Below, piece after piece: positions 34,198 through 46,277 of a stretch of 64,000 nucleotides of DNA. Below the pieces are notes generated by a model, which had not been told where the DNA came from, searched no databases, and saw nothing but the letters and a program-made list of their open reading frames with translations. Origin of the DNA: Chalara sp. BL73 (taxonomy: Eukaryota > Ascomycota > Leotiomycetes > Helotiales); assembly GCA_918026815.1 (NCBI GenBank), contig CAKJVC010000012.1:1054001-1118000 (forward strand). The letters are read 5' to 3'. The position numbers were made by a program, and so were the translations under genes. The first letter of the stretch is position 1, and the number at the start of each line of letters is the position of its first letter.

Positions 34198-35844
34198 TTA
34201 ACGTCTCAAGTCAATACTAGAACGGTTGGCACCATCCATACTTGGTCGCAAAGATGAGCTAGAACTGCGACGTCTTCGATCTCGTTGATCATTCGGGCTC
34301 AAAGGATGCAGTCCGGATTGCCGAGCAAACAGGTTTAGAACATCCGTTAAGCTAATAACTCCTGTCAAGCGTCCTGATATCCGAGCACCAGGAAGAGCCG
34401 CCGCAGATACGGCTGAGATAGGAAAGCTTCCGCCTAAACTGGGAGATGCGGGGCTTGAACCTAGGGATGGAGCGTGCATATTTGCAGGTGTTGCTAATGG
34501 AGTTGCTGGTGTTGATGGGGAGGGGGACGCCGACTCAACAACCCACATGCGGTGTGATCGGGTTGCAACGAGTTTGGCTACTGTATGGGCAAGGGTAGAA
34601 TATGGATTGACATGGAAAACTAGCAAAGTCAATAGTGCATAAAAATGAATCAGATGGTGGTGGACCCACCAGGGAAAGAGTCTTTGCCATTCTCGACTCC
34701 ACGCTCTGATAGTATAACTGAGATGAAATGGATGCATGATTGCTGTAAGAGGGGCAGGCTTGACGAACTTCAGGCATATTAGCACTTTGAATATCTTACT
34801 TCATGATAACTTGTTGTAAAAAACGGACAATACAAACCTGGTTAGAAGTTTTACATCAGCTGTCGATATATTGCCAATGACATTAAGAGCATTATCGACT
34901 ACAGCTATGCTAGTTATACCTTCACTGCTCATCAATTGAAGAGCTTCCGCAAGTGATTTATCGCCACTAGATTATGTGAGCAAGTATTCATCAAAAGGCT
35001 ACCAAAGACGTACTTGATAGAAATGGTTTGTGGTGTTCCAATAGACAGGTCTCGTAATAGCAACGGATATAACTGATCAATTGCAGGAAATTGGTTGCCA
35101 TTATCCCAAAGAAACTTGACCAACGCTAATTGACTCAGAATTCCAATGACAGTTGTAGAGTCCTCTCTACAGATCAAAATGCGATGGACCCCACTGCCAA
35201 ATATCTCCACCGCCTTTGATATATTACTAGATTCAGACAAGGTAACTAAAGCAGCCTTCTGGGCAAGTGAAGAGGTTTCTCGAAGTGGAATGGGTAAATG
35301 TTGCTTGGCTTTCTGTGCAAGTTCATCGTAAAGCTTGATCTGACTCCCCTCTGGCTTTGCCAGGCCCACGACAACCTGGAGGTAAGCATTGAGATCATTG
35401 TAGTCAAAGGTATCGCAGGCCGTTCTGCCTAGATAGGTTAGCTAATGATTTCTCAAATCACATTTTCGATCGTGCTGGCATGGTTCCGTACGTTTCGTTC
35501 GTGTCCTCTCGTACCAGGACAACATTTGGGGACCCAGATTCAACAAGTATCTTTGTTGCAGTCTCAATTGGAGTATCCAACTCGACCCATCTCACTTTCG
35601 AGGTGTCCACCAGTTCTCCCACACTTATGCTTCTCCAATCTCGCCCTATGAATCTTGCATCGGAAAACCTTGGGGTTGGTGGATTGTTGAGCAAATCCTG
35701 GATACCGGCCTGAGACATTGAAGGGTGCCTTTGCGAGCGTGGAGAGTGCCTAAGATTCTCTGCAAAGCTTGAGCGATGACTGACAACGCCTGGGCTGGAT
35801 GTAGACCGTCTAGATGGTGTTTCCAAAGCCGCGGGGTCAGCCAT
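34198..35844 (-). CDS. sds23: SDS23/Moc1-type CBS-domain protein
   Basis: SDS23 proteins are multi-CBS regulators that inhibit PP2A-like phosphatases and affect cell-cycle progression, septation and nutrient response. Model of five exons: 35844-35492, 35424-35014, 34966-34838, 34767-34670, 34619-34198 (470 aa). The N-terminal Ser/Pro-rich region has [20 protein letters not shown]. Then follow [15 protein letters not shown] and a first CBS repeat ([20 protein letters not shown]), [20 protein letters not shown], a second CBS ([18 protein letters not shown]), a third ([20 protein letters not shown]), and a fourth spanning [20 protein letters not shown] to [20 protein letters not shown]. The C-terminus is Arg/Ser-rich (RRRRSSSSS). 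Exon 4 starts at the acceptor ctgaag (34768), recovering [11 protein letters not shown]. It is divergent from PSE1. Confidence 0.93.
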
Positions 35845-36553
35845 TGCGTCTCTGGTTTACGACCGATAGTGATTGAATTGATAGACAAAGAAGACTTTAA
35901 ACGAATATACTCATGTCAATGCGCGACAAGGCTTCTTGTAATCCTCAGCCGGATGTTGACAGTCATAGAAAGGCAGAGAAGAGGAATGAGCTACGCGTTG
36001 GACGGTGACAGCTTTTAACGGTTTTGCTCTGATACCATTCAATACTGACCGACCTACCCCTCCTCTCAGAGCACGTGATCAAGTACGTCAGGAGCGATTA
36101 GTGAAATCTCAGTCTTGGTGAGTAATGGGCCATTGACAGCAAAGGATTGCAATTAATTTGGGTTTCCCATTCGCGAAAGCATATTCAACTAGGTAAAAGG
36201 AATATGAATGGATTTTGACCTTGAAGTAATAGAAGAAAGTGGACGCATTTAGTGCTCATTGTTGATTGGTGCAAGCGAGAAAGTGGTCGCTGGCAGAAAA
36301 TCCCCCACCAAAGCGCGCTCCCGCCCGTGTCAACATTATTCTTTGTATTTGGGAATAATTTTGAACCTTCACAATTTTCACCTCAAGACAACCGCCTAGG
36401 TCGACCTTTTGCTTGCGCTGGTCACAAATATCATATTCCCTCGTGGTAGCACCCGTAGGCGCATTTGAAGCTGCGCACACCGGGAGCTCCGCGCGATATC
36501 ACCCGTCCATTATCTTTATTGCATCCCTTTGAAGAATACTACCTCCGTTCAAT
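35845..36553. promoter_or_regulatory. Divergent promoter region SDS23/PSE1 with CACGTG E-box
   Basis: 709 bp between divergent starts. A CACGTG E-box lies at 36072-36077, about 230 bp upstream of the SDS23 start and 480 bp upstream of the PSE1 start. No coding evidence within. Confidence 0.45.
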
Positions 36554-39500
36554 ATGTCGGTCCTTGGTCCCGATGTGCACAGCGAGCTTGCACAGCTACT
36601 CGTTGCTCTGCAGTCATCTGATAACGACATTCGAAGCAAAGCAGAGGAGCATCTACAGAACAACTGGACTTCATCGCGACCTGAGATACTGTTGCTAGGC
36701 TTGGTCGAGCAAATTCAAGGATCTAGTGAGGCAGGAGTAAGAATATTACGCGATGTTGTGTTACGGAGAGAAAATCATGCTAATAACCATCAGACACGCT
36801 CATTCGGAGCAGTTATTTTTCGTCGCATAGCATCCAAAAACCATAAGCTACCAAACGGAGATAATGCTGAACTCTTCTTGTCCTTGCAACAAGAACAAGC
36901 GCATGTCATCCGATCCAAGCTACTCGAAGTTCTGGCCAGCGAGTCGACTAACAGTGTGAGGAACAAGATTGGGGACGCCGTTGCTGAGATTGCGAGGGAG
37001 TATTATGACAATAGTATGTGTGACGAGAATAGCATGAGCGCTCTTTATTATTTATGTTCGTCAAACTGATAATGGATAGATGTAGAATGGCCAGAGATAT
37101 TGAGTGCTCTGTTCTCATTAAGCAACTCAGCAGATGCCGGGCAGCGAGATATAGCATATCGAATATTCTCTACTACCCCTGGGCTGATAGAGAAGCAACC
37201 TGACGCGCTTGTTCTCTCCGCCTTTTCTAAAGGATTCAAGGATACGGAGGTCTTTGTGAGTTTCCAATAATAAATATCTGGAAGAGGCACTGCTAACCAA
37301 TAATTATTAGGTCCGTCTGTCGGCCATGGAAGCATTTGCATCGTTCTTCCGTGGTATTCCAAAGAAGTATCAACAGAAATATTACGCCTTGATCCCGGAG
37401 GTCCTCAATATACTTCCACCAATCAAGGCTTCTCAAGATTCGGAGGAACTTGCGAAAGGTCTCGTATCTCTAATAGATTTGGCTGAGGTTGCGCCAAAGA
37501 TGTTTAAGCCGACGTTCCACGACTTGGTGACATTTAGTATATCTGTCATTCAAGACAAAGAACTCACAGATGGTGCTCGACAGAACGCCCTTGAGCTCAT
37601 GGCAACATTTGCGGATTACGCTCCAGCGATGTGCAAAAAGGACACTTCGTTCACGACTGAAATGATTACTCAATGCCTAAGTTTGATGACCGATATTGGC
37701 GTGGACGACGACAATTGCGCTGAATGGAACGCTTCTGATGATGTAAGCTCTCTTTCCCGAATTGATGGCCCGCTTAATTCGTTAACACTTTACAGATGGA
37801 TCCAGAGGAAAGTGATCTTAACCATGTTGCCGGCGAGCAATGCATGGATCGCCTGGCGAACAAGCTGGGTGGCCAAACCATTCTAGCACCAACCTTCAGT
37901 TGGCTCCCAAGAATGATGCATTCTGATAACTGGCAGGATCGGCACGCAGCATTGATGGCCATATCAGCTATCTCGGAAGGATGTAGAGATTTGATGGTAG
38001 GCGAGCTTAATAAAGTACTTGAGCTTGTACTTCCGTCTCTTAGAGATCCAGTCTCTCGAGTACGCTGGGCTGGCTGTAATGCTCTAGGACAGATGAGCAC
38101 CGATTTTGCCGGCACTATGCAGCAGAAGTATCATCAAGTCGTTGTGCCATCAATTATTCCAGTTCTGGACTCTCCAGAGCCACGAGTTCAAGCACATGCT
38201 GCGGCAGCGCTAGTGAACTTTTGTGAGGAGGCCGAGAAGGAGATTCTTGAACCATATCTAGACGATCTTTTGACACACCTTTTCCAACTGTTACAAAGTC
38301 CAAAGAGATATGTTCAGGAGCAAGCCCTTTCGACTATTGCCACTATTGCCGATTCCGCTGAGGCTGCATTTACTAAATACTACAGCACTTTGATGCCTCT
38401 GCTATTTACAGTCCTCCAACAAGAGAACGCCAAGGAGATCAGACTCCTCAGAGCTAAGGCGATGGAGTGTGCAACTCTTATTGCTCTGGCTGTCGGAAAG
38501 GAGGCTCTTGGTGCCGATTCTATGAAGTTGGTTAATGTGTTGGACACCATTCAGAAAGGCATTACCGATGACGATGATCCTCAAGCACAGTACCTGATGC
38601 ACTGCTGGGGAAGGATGTGCAGAGTCTTAGGTCAGGATTTCGTGCCATTCTTACCAAATGTAATGCCACCGCTTATTGCGCTGGCTAGCTCAAAAGCAGA
38701 CATTCAGCTGCTAGATGACGATGAACAGGCTGGACAGATTCAACAAGAGGACGGCTGGGAATTAGTGCCTTTGAGAGGGAAGGTTATCGGTATCAAGACA
38801 AGCACTCTGGACGACAAGCACATGGCTATCGAACTTTTAGTTGTCTACGCCTCTGTTCTTGAAGCTGCGTTCGCTCCCTATGTCGAAGTTGCTATGGAAC
38901 AGATTGCCATACCTGGTCTTGGTTTCTTTTTCCACGACCCTGTTCGTGTGGTGTCAGCTAAGCTAGTACCACAGCTGCTAAAAGCTTACAAGAAGCATTT
39001 TGGACCATCAGAACAGCTGCAAAATTTGTGGAACGCCACGATAGTCAAGGTGCTTGAGTGTTTGAGCGCCGAGCCTGCTATTGACACCCTAGCCGAGATG
39101 TACCAGTGCTTCTATGAGTCCGTTGAACTTATGGGAAAGAATTGCCTTACTGAACAGCACATGAATCTCTTTATGGACGCAGTAAAGACAGCTTTAGAAG
39201 ATTACACGGACCGTGTCGTTGCAAGAGCCGAAGAGAAGCTGGAAAATAACCCTGAAGATGGCGATGAAGAGCTAGAGGAGCTTCTTTATGCGATCGAGGA
39301 TGATCAAACACTACTCTCTGACATGAACAAAGCTTTCCATTGCATATTCAAAAACCATGGTGTTGCTTTCCTTCCAGCATGGGAGCAGCTCCATGTAACA
39401 TACACAAACTTCCTCAAAAGCCAAGACTCAACACAGAGACAATGGGGACTATGCATTGTGGATGATGTACTTGAGTTCTGTGGCGAGCGCAGTTGGGCAT

Positions 39501-40120
39501 ACCAACAATTCATTATCGAGCCGCTTGTCCAGGGTTGCAAAGATACAGCTCCCGCAAATAGACAAGCAGCAGCCTATGGCATCGGCGTTGCAGCACAAAA
39601 GGGAGGCTCGCAATGGTCGCAATTCGTAGGAGCTGCTATTCCATTACTTTTCGATGTAACCCAAGTACCTAATGCGCGAGGAGACGACGATGTATATGCA
39701 ACAGAGAATGCATGCGCAGCAATTTCGAAAATTTTACATTTCAACCCATCTAATGTTGAGAACGGCCAAGAAGTCATTAATAAGTGGATCGACACATTCC
39801 CTATCATCAACGACGAGGAGGCTGCGCCATATGCGTATGGGTATCTTGCGCAATTGATTAATCAGTAAGTTACTATCGTATTCCGTGTCTATCTAATCTA
39901 ATTCTGCTATAGACAAAATCCGGCCGTGATCACGCAGGCATCAAAGGTGTTTGTGTTCATTGCCGAAGCCTTATATGCGGAGACTTTGCAGGGTGAGACT
40001 GCCAGCATGGTTGCCGCTGCAGCAAAGAAACTCATAGAGGCGTCTGGGGTTGATGGTGCACAACTCTTACAACAAGTTCCCGCGGAGCAGCAACAAACTT
40101 TACGAGCGTATTTCGCTTGA
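36554..40120 (+). CDS. pse1: Importin beta-3 / karyopherin PSE1 (KAP121)
   Basis: This HEAT-repeat karyopherin imports ribosomal proteins, histones and transcription factors through nuclear pores in a Ran-dependent manner. Model of five exons: 36554-37013, 37080-37255, 37311-37742, 37796-39864, 39913-40120 (1,114 aa; family about 1,090-1,110). The start has AQLLVALQSSDNDIRSKAEEHLQNNW, the typical importin N-terminal HEAT. RSFGAVIFRRIASK and VRLSAMEAFASFF follow, then many HEAT units (for example WQDRHAALMAISAISEGC, VRWAGCNALGQMSTDFA, PRVQAHAAAALVNFCEE). An acidic loop (LLDDDEQAGQIQQEDGWE) lies mid-protein, as in importin beta-3, and ENNPEDGDEELEELL precedes the C-terminal repeats. The last exon ends in QLLQQVPAEQQQTLRAYFA. 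All four introns are 53-66 nt or shorter, with GT-AG ends. Confidence 0.95.
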
Positions 40121-41099
40121 TTCTTCAGCCGCGGTCCACGAGGAACGAGCATTGGGGGAACATCCATTAAGGCGATGAATAGAATGATACCACAAGAGCA
40201 GCATCTAATTTCATTTGTTTTTGGAGTATTCGGCGGACTGGTTGGCTTTTTAGCATAGCGAGACCGAGGAAGGGAGGGAAAGAGTCTGCCAAAAGCGCAT
40301 TTCTAGGGAACAAGAAGCAGACATGTCACTAGGAAGAGGCAGCATCAAGTCAATTGATGAGTAATATAACAATTCTTCCATTCTGTAAACTCAGACCCCA
40401 TAATATTGCTATGCTTGGAAAACGTAAAGACTTTGATGGCATTCTATCAGACTTCCATTACTCTGCCACATTAAAGTGGGCTGGCTAAAACTAACAAATT
40501 GAGCCTCTGGTGACCGCCAAAACATGGAAAGGTAAGGGTATATGCAACCTCAATACTTGGTGCTTGTGGCCACAAATAGCTTTCTGTATACTCATAATTT
40601 CACTTGGACACTTCAGTCGACTATCGCGCGCCCATATGAATAGGTGCACGAATGGAATGCCAGGTTATCTGACTATTTGCTCTGTTTGCTGGATATCCCC
40701 TGTTCCACCCTCCCTGCACACCTCATTCTATCACCACAAAAGGAACATTGTCAATGCACCTATCTACCTTCGTCACACCACCTCATGAACACAATTTCGT
40801 CTACATGTCTCCAGAGCACATCTTCCAAATTTTCAGACAAATTTAGGGCTTCGTGATTTATCTGTCAGTACTGTTACACAACGTTGATACACCCTTCGTC
40901 TAAACTACCAACGACCACGCGTCTCAAGGATTAGATCCTCGGCTGCCACATCGAATGATTATTGATATTCACACCAGACCACGAATTCTGCGACGCCCTA
41001 ATGATTCCAGAGCGGCGACAATCTGCAGAAGTCCGCCCATGAATCTTCACGAAAGGCTTGTATTGACGCCTGAGGAAGCGGGACGTAGATTCTGGCATC
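40121..41099. promoter_or_regulatory. Upstream region of wc-1
   Basis: 979 bp between the PSE1 stop and the wc-1 start. It includes a pyrimidine-rich segment around 40640-40950 and an upstream ORF described next. I see no cluster of CGATC motifs like that upstream of frq. Confidence 0.5.
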
Positions 41100-41179
41100 A
41101 TGAATCAACATTTCTTCCCGACTCAATATTCGCAAGAAGAGCTTCAGCAGAGATTGGCACAACGGCGGGCACAAAATAG
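40955..41179 (+). other. Upstream ORF overlapping the wc-1 start codon
   Basis: A 74-codon ATG frame begins 145 nt before the wc-1 ATG and ends 80 nt inside wc-1 in a different frame. If the transcript starts upstream of 40955, ribosomes initiating here would bypass the wc-1 start, so it could lower WC-1 translation. No transcript start is known; a leader intron or a downstream transcription start would remove it. Confidence 0.35.
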
Positions 41180-44100
41180 CAGATCACGTCCACCGGGAGT
41201 GTCTGTCCCTCAGTCGCAGAAGTCTAGCGATGATACGAATATGACGGAACTTCTTGGGGGAGATTCATTGGATGATATTATAACGCAGAATAATAGAGAG
41301 ATAAAGCGTCGTCAGAGCCTGCCCCAACCATTTCTGGAGCAAAGTTTGGGTCGAAGATCATCTATGCTGGACTTTGGTGCCGCCAACGGCGGGCTGAGTG
41401 GTTACCAATTCGCCCCAGCAACTACAGCTGGCTCGCCTGTAAGTCGGCAACAGTCTCTAGGCGGACTAGATATTAGTGGTTATGGAGATATGGTTCAGGG
41501 GGTAAATATGGCGGCACCGCAAATGGGATATACTGCTGGTATTCAGACGCGGGAACCTTTAGCAATCGACACGTCTGGCTACGGAGTTCTTTCTGCAATG
41601 TCTCCTGAAATTGTGCAAGGAATGATGTCTTACTCTCCATTGAACATGGAGGGTATGTCAGCGGACAGCTCTGGCATGAATATGTTTGCTCAAGACGACT
41701 TCTCCCAAACATATAGTGCCATTATAGAGCCAATGTCTAATCAATATATGGTCCCAGGCCCTCTAGGCACAGTGCCTCAGCAGAATAATATAGACAGTGA
41801 TGAAGGGGACCAAGATATGAACCCAGCCATGTCTGGCCTTGGTGTTTCGGATGGGATCAATGTCAATTCGCCCGTCAACATGAACATGGGTCAGAACACG
41901 ATAAATTACCACTCTCCTTCATTGCAGACTTCTATGCAACCGTTGCCTCTTAGCAGAGAGCTTTCTTATACCGTGCCAGATGGTCAAGACGTGAGTCCAG
42001 CTCAAGATACAGAAGTGCTTGCCAAAGTTGAGCCAAAAGTATCTCAGTACAAGAACATCTACTCCCAAAGTGGGTTCGATATGATGGGGGCGCTGATCAA
42101 AGTTGCGACGAGGAAGGATCCCGAAATTCATATCGGAAAGGTTGACCTATCGTGCGCCTTTGTTGTCTGTGATGTAACACAACATGATTCCCCGATTGTT
42201 TATGTTTCAGAAATATTTGAACGATTGACTGGATATACGAAGTATGAGGTTTTGGGGAGGAACTGCCGCTTCCTCCAATCGCCTGATGGCAAGGTACAGG
42301 CGGGGGCCAGAAGAGAATTTGTGGATAATGACTCTGTCGCCTATCTTAGGGAAAGGATAGACGCCAGAAAAGAAGCTCAACGAAGTTTAATTAATTATAG
42401 GAAGGGAGGTCAGCCATTCATGAACCTTTTAACCATGATACCAATCACTGGAGAAGATGACAAAGATATTAAATACTACGTCGGTTTCCAGGTCGATTTG
42501 GTAGAAAAGCCGACGTCTGTAGAAGCTAAGGGTGTCAATGGCATGTATGTCGTGGATTATACACAAGGGGAGTTGCCTAAATATACCTGGGAGCCACCTG
42601 ATGGTATAAGACTGGATGAAGGTCAGACTTTCAGTCGCGACGTTGTATCCAGTGTTTTAAATGCCATGAACAGCAACAACGAAGGAGATTCAACCGATCC
42701 AATACGAGACAAGGTACTTCTGGAAAACACTGATGATGTGATCCATGTTATTTCGTTGAAGGGTCTTTTTCTGTATCTCTCACCTTCATGTAGTCGTGTC
42801 TTGGAGTACGACCCTTCCGAATTAATGAACACGGCTTTATCTTCGATTTGTCATCCTAGTGATATTGTACCAGTCACTAGAGAACTGAAAGACACGAGCA
42901 GCGCCGCCAGCGTGAGCATCGTATTTCGAATTAGACGGAAAAAGAGTGGGTACACATGGTTTGAGAGTCATGGAACACTGCACGTGGAGCAAGGAAAAGG
43001 TCGAAAGTTCATTATCCTAGTTGGAAGGGAGCGACCAGTTTATGCACTAGCACGAAGGGACCTAGATGCAGCTGGAGGCATTGGTGAAAATGAGATGTGG
43101 ACTAAGCTTTCAACTTCTGGCATGTTTTTATTCGTATCGTCAAATGTGCGCACATTACTTGATCGAGCACCTGAAGATCTCGTTGGCACGAGTATTCAGC
43201 AACTGATGCGCTCCGAGTCCAAGGTTGAATTCGGTCGCTCCCTTGAAAAGGCGAGAACTGGACGACGAGTCACTTACAAACACGAAGTCTTGAACAAACG
43301 TGGTTTGAACCTTCATGCTCAAACTACTTTGTACCCAGGTGATGCAGGTGAAGGATCGAAACCTACATTTCTAGTTGCCCAAACACGATTGCTAAAGCCG
43401 TCTTCGCGGACTGTGACGCCTGCAATGGGAGCGCAGCATGCGAAAACCATGTATTCCCTTGGAAAGAATCCCCGTTCTGAAAATTCAAGCCCATTGAGCC
43501 ATCTAACCGGACTTTCCTCTCAGGGTCGTCAGGAAGGTGGAGAACTTACGCCGAGATCGAGTGTCTCGTTCCCAGGGCCTATCACGGAGGCTGGTGGTGC
43601 CGGCCTTGTAATTGGTTCTCAAGATCATGCTTTGGCATCGGATGAAAATATATTTGACGAACTGAAAACCACTCGCTGCACAAGCTGGCAGTTCGAATTG
43701 AGGCAGATGGAAAAATCTAATCGCTTGTTGGCAGATGAATTGGCAAGTCTCCTATCGAATAAGAAGAAGCGCAAACGTCGGAGAGGTGCGGGCCACTTGC
43801 AGCGAGACTGTGCGAATTGCCATACTCGTGTTACACCTGAATGGCGAAGAGGACCTAGTGGACAGAGAGACCTTTGCAATAGCTGCGGGCTGCGATGGGC
43901 GAAACAGGTACGTAAAAGTGGTTTTAGGACATCACCATAGTTCTGTCATCACACGTGAAAACCAGTTGCAATCATTGAATTCAAGAAATGATTGTCGACG
44001 ACTTAGCACTTCGCCCAAAGTAGGACAGAAGTGTATAAAGGCTTTCCGCAGACGTGGCGAGCTGCTTGTGTATGATATTCTGCATCGCTGCCGGCCTACT

Positions 44101-44575
44101 ACCTACTTTGCGTGTTTCCTCTTTTTTGTGTTTACATATTCTTAAGATCCAGTAAAGGATCCCACGCACTGTGCCATCACGTATTGTATTTGTTGTATTT
44201 CTTGCAATGCCTAACCTGTATCTTTGCCGCTCGTGTCACTAACTCTGGTTTCTTTAGACTGGTCGTGTATCTCCTCGGACATCCACCAAAGGTGGCGATG
44301 GAAGCAAGACCTCGCAAAAATCCACAAGTCCTCTCCACAACTCGCCGTCACAGAAGGAATTCCCGGAGTCACAATCGCAAAGCACGCCAAATCTCAATCC
44401 GCCAACAGGGGCTGGAAGTATGGGTAACGGGGGTGCGACAGCAATACCAGGCAGTCTCGGAGGACGATCAACAATTGAGAGTCATCCCGTTCATCCCCCA
44501 AGCATGGGGTTTATGGAAGGGGGAGCACGTGGCATTACGAGGATAGGAGAGGAAAGGGAGGAAAATATGACGTGA
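41100..44575 (+). CDS. wc-1: White collar-1 (WC-1): LOV-domain blue-light photoreceptor and GATA transcription factor
   Basis: WC-1 pairs with WC-2 to form the White Collar Complex, which activates light-responsive genes and frq. Two exons, 41100-43907 and 44258-44575, give 1,041 aa. Order: Ser/Gln/Met-rich N-terminal activation region; LOV domain with FVVCDVTQHDSPIVYVSEIF and the photoactive-cysteine motif GRNCRFLQ (Cys389, predicted to form the flavin adduct); PAS-B from about 544 (DDVIHVISLKGLFLYLSPSC); PAS-C from about 665 (MWTKLSTSGMFLFVSSNV); basic NLS NKKKRKRRRG; and a GATA finger of fungal CX2CX18CX2C type with Cys904, Cys907, Cys926 and Cys929. The second exon adds TGRVSPRTSTKGG and a Ser/Pro-rich tail. 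Unlike Neurospora WC-1, no polyglutamine tracts are seen. The single intron (350 nt, gtacgt...tttag) directly follows the zinc finger. Confidence 0.95.
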
Positions 44576-46277
44576 GAAGGATGCCATTATATATACCTCG
44601 CAGTTTCGTACTTGTGGCGCTTGTTTTGGGAAAAAGGTGCTTCGGTGTTCAGGGGTAGATGGAGCGATCTACAAGAGACATGATATCACGTATGACGACA
44701 TTTATGGGGATATATACCTTTATCTAAGCGCTTTTTCTGGCCTGCGATTGTGTAATGGCAATCCGGTGCGGGTTTTGTTGGTCAGAATTAACAAGTCTAT
44801 ATAGACATTTTGGCAATTCCACCATTCGGATCTAGCTAGATAAAACTAAATACCTATTCGTAGCTATCTTGAAGAAAGAATTTGGATACTTCGCGGCAAA
44901 CGATTGGCGATGCCATAGGACGGAAAGCTTTCCCAATCATGGAAACCATTCCGGGCTCCATTTAACGTTCAGACAGTGCTCGAAGCAGGGATAGTATTTT
45001 CATGACCTCAGGCGGAGGTGATGCACCGGCTTCTATTACTTTCCTACATCGGCTTAACAGCTTAGCAAGACTAACTAAGCATGTCAATTCACCTTAGGCT
45101 TTGGGGACGGAAAATTTGTTCATCTGGGAAAGAACTTGGTTCAGAACTGGCCACTAATGGATTTTAGTTACTCCATCTTCCTTGCATTCGTTGATCCTAT
45201 AGAAAATCAGGAACTAAGAACGGCTGAGTCTGAAGTCTGAATTTACTGGTGTTTGCGTAGTGGAAAGGGGCGTAAGAATGCACTCGAGCTTAAGGTTTGA
45301 CAACAAGCGCATGGAACACCTTCCCTTCAAGTTATGCATCCTCTACCTTCAACAATACTTTGGTATCCAAAATATCCGCATCCTAAACACTTCAGCATAA
45401 CTCTACTTCACACAAGCATATTACTCTAGCTCAGGCACACTTGTTATCAATCAGTTCATTCCCCTTCTCTATCATACCTTTCCACACACTAAAGTAAGTT
45501 TATTTTGCTTCTTCTTCGTGGCTACTACAAGTTTTATCAGCGGTGCCTTCTCTAACGCCTTGTGCCTCATCAACAGTTTTCTGGAGGCGCGCATCTTCTA
45601 TTTCACTCCGGCAATCTACTACCTCGAAGTTGAGCCTTTCAACATGTGCCTACATCTAGAGCAATATCGCGAAATTCCGCTGAATTGAGCAGGTAATTTC
45701 CATGCGATTTACGAGCACTATGGTTGCAAGCTTATGATGACAGGGTTAAATGATTAGAGAGTTGAAGTGACGAAGATCCAGCGACAAGACTTTGTTTAGC
45801 ATCAGCGGCATTGGCAACTGTATTGATATTGGCAGTGTTCACTATATTCGCCTCGTGTAGCAGCAGGCCTACCATTGACTACTATAAGTGTCTTGGCTCG
45901 GGAAGTTGTAAGACTCTCTTGATGTTGGAGAAGGAGCAGCTACCAATTATATGCTTAAAGCACTAAGCCCTGAGGCTAGCAAGTAAGTCATCAGAGCCCT
46001 ACTTTGAAATGCTTCAGGAGTTTTGGTGCAATTGAATATCCAAGCCACACTCCAAGACCTTGATACCTAGACCAGAATTCCTCCTAAAATTGATCTTATT
46101 GTCATTCTTGGTACCATTGATGGTCCTCTTCAACCAAGAATTCTTACAACATTAACATTATATACAGTATAGTCTATCAAAAGCTTTCTTGAGCCTAACC
46201 GGAATCTTCATCTTCCTGAACGCTACATGTTTTAGGCCCTGTTAGTAATATACACTCTGCTTCTTTTGAAGCTTTCA
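44576..46277. other. Intergenic wc-1 / helical-repeat gene (convergent)
   Basis: 1.7 kb, AT-rich, between two convergent stop codons. Frames are short and interrupted. I see no recognisable transposon or decayed family member. Confidence 0.5.

Noticed and set aside
44576..46277. Decayed transposon between wc-1 and the helical-repeat gene
   Set aside because: AT-rich and broken frames only; no terminal repeats, integrase, transposase or polymerase motifs visible.
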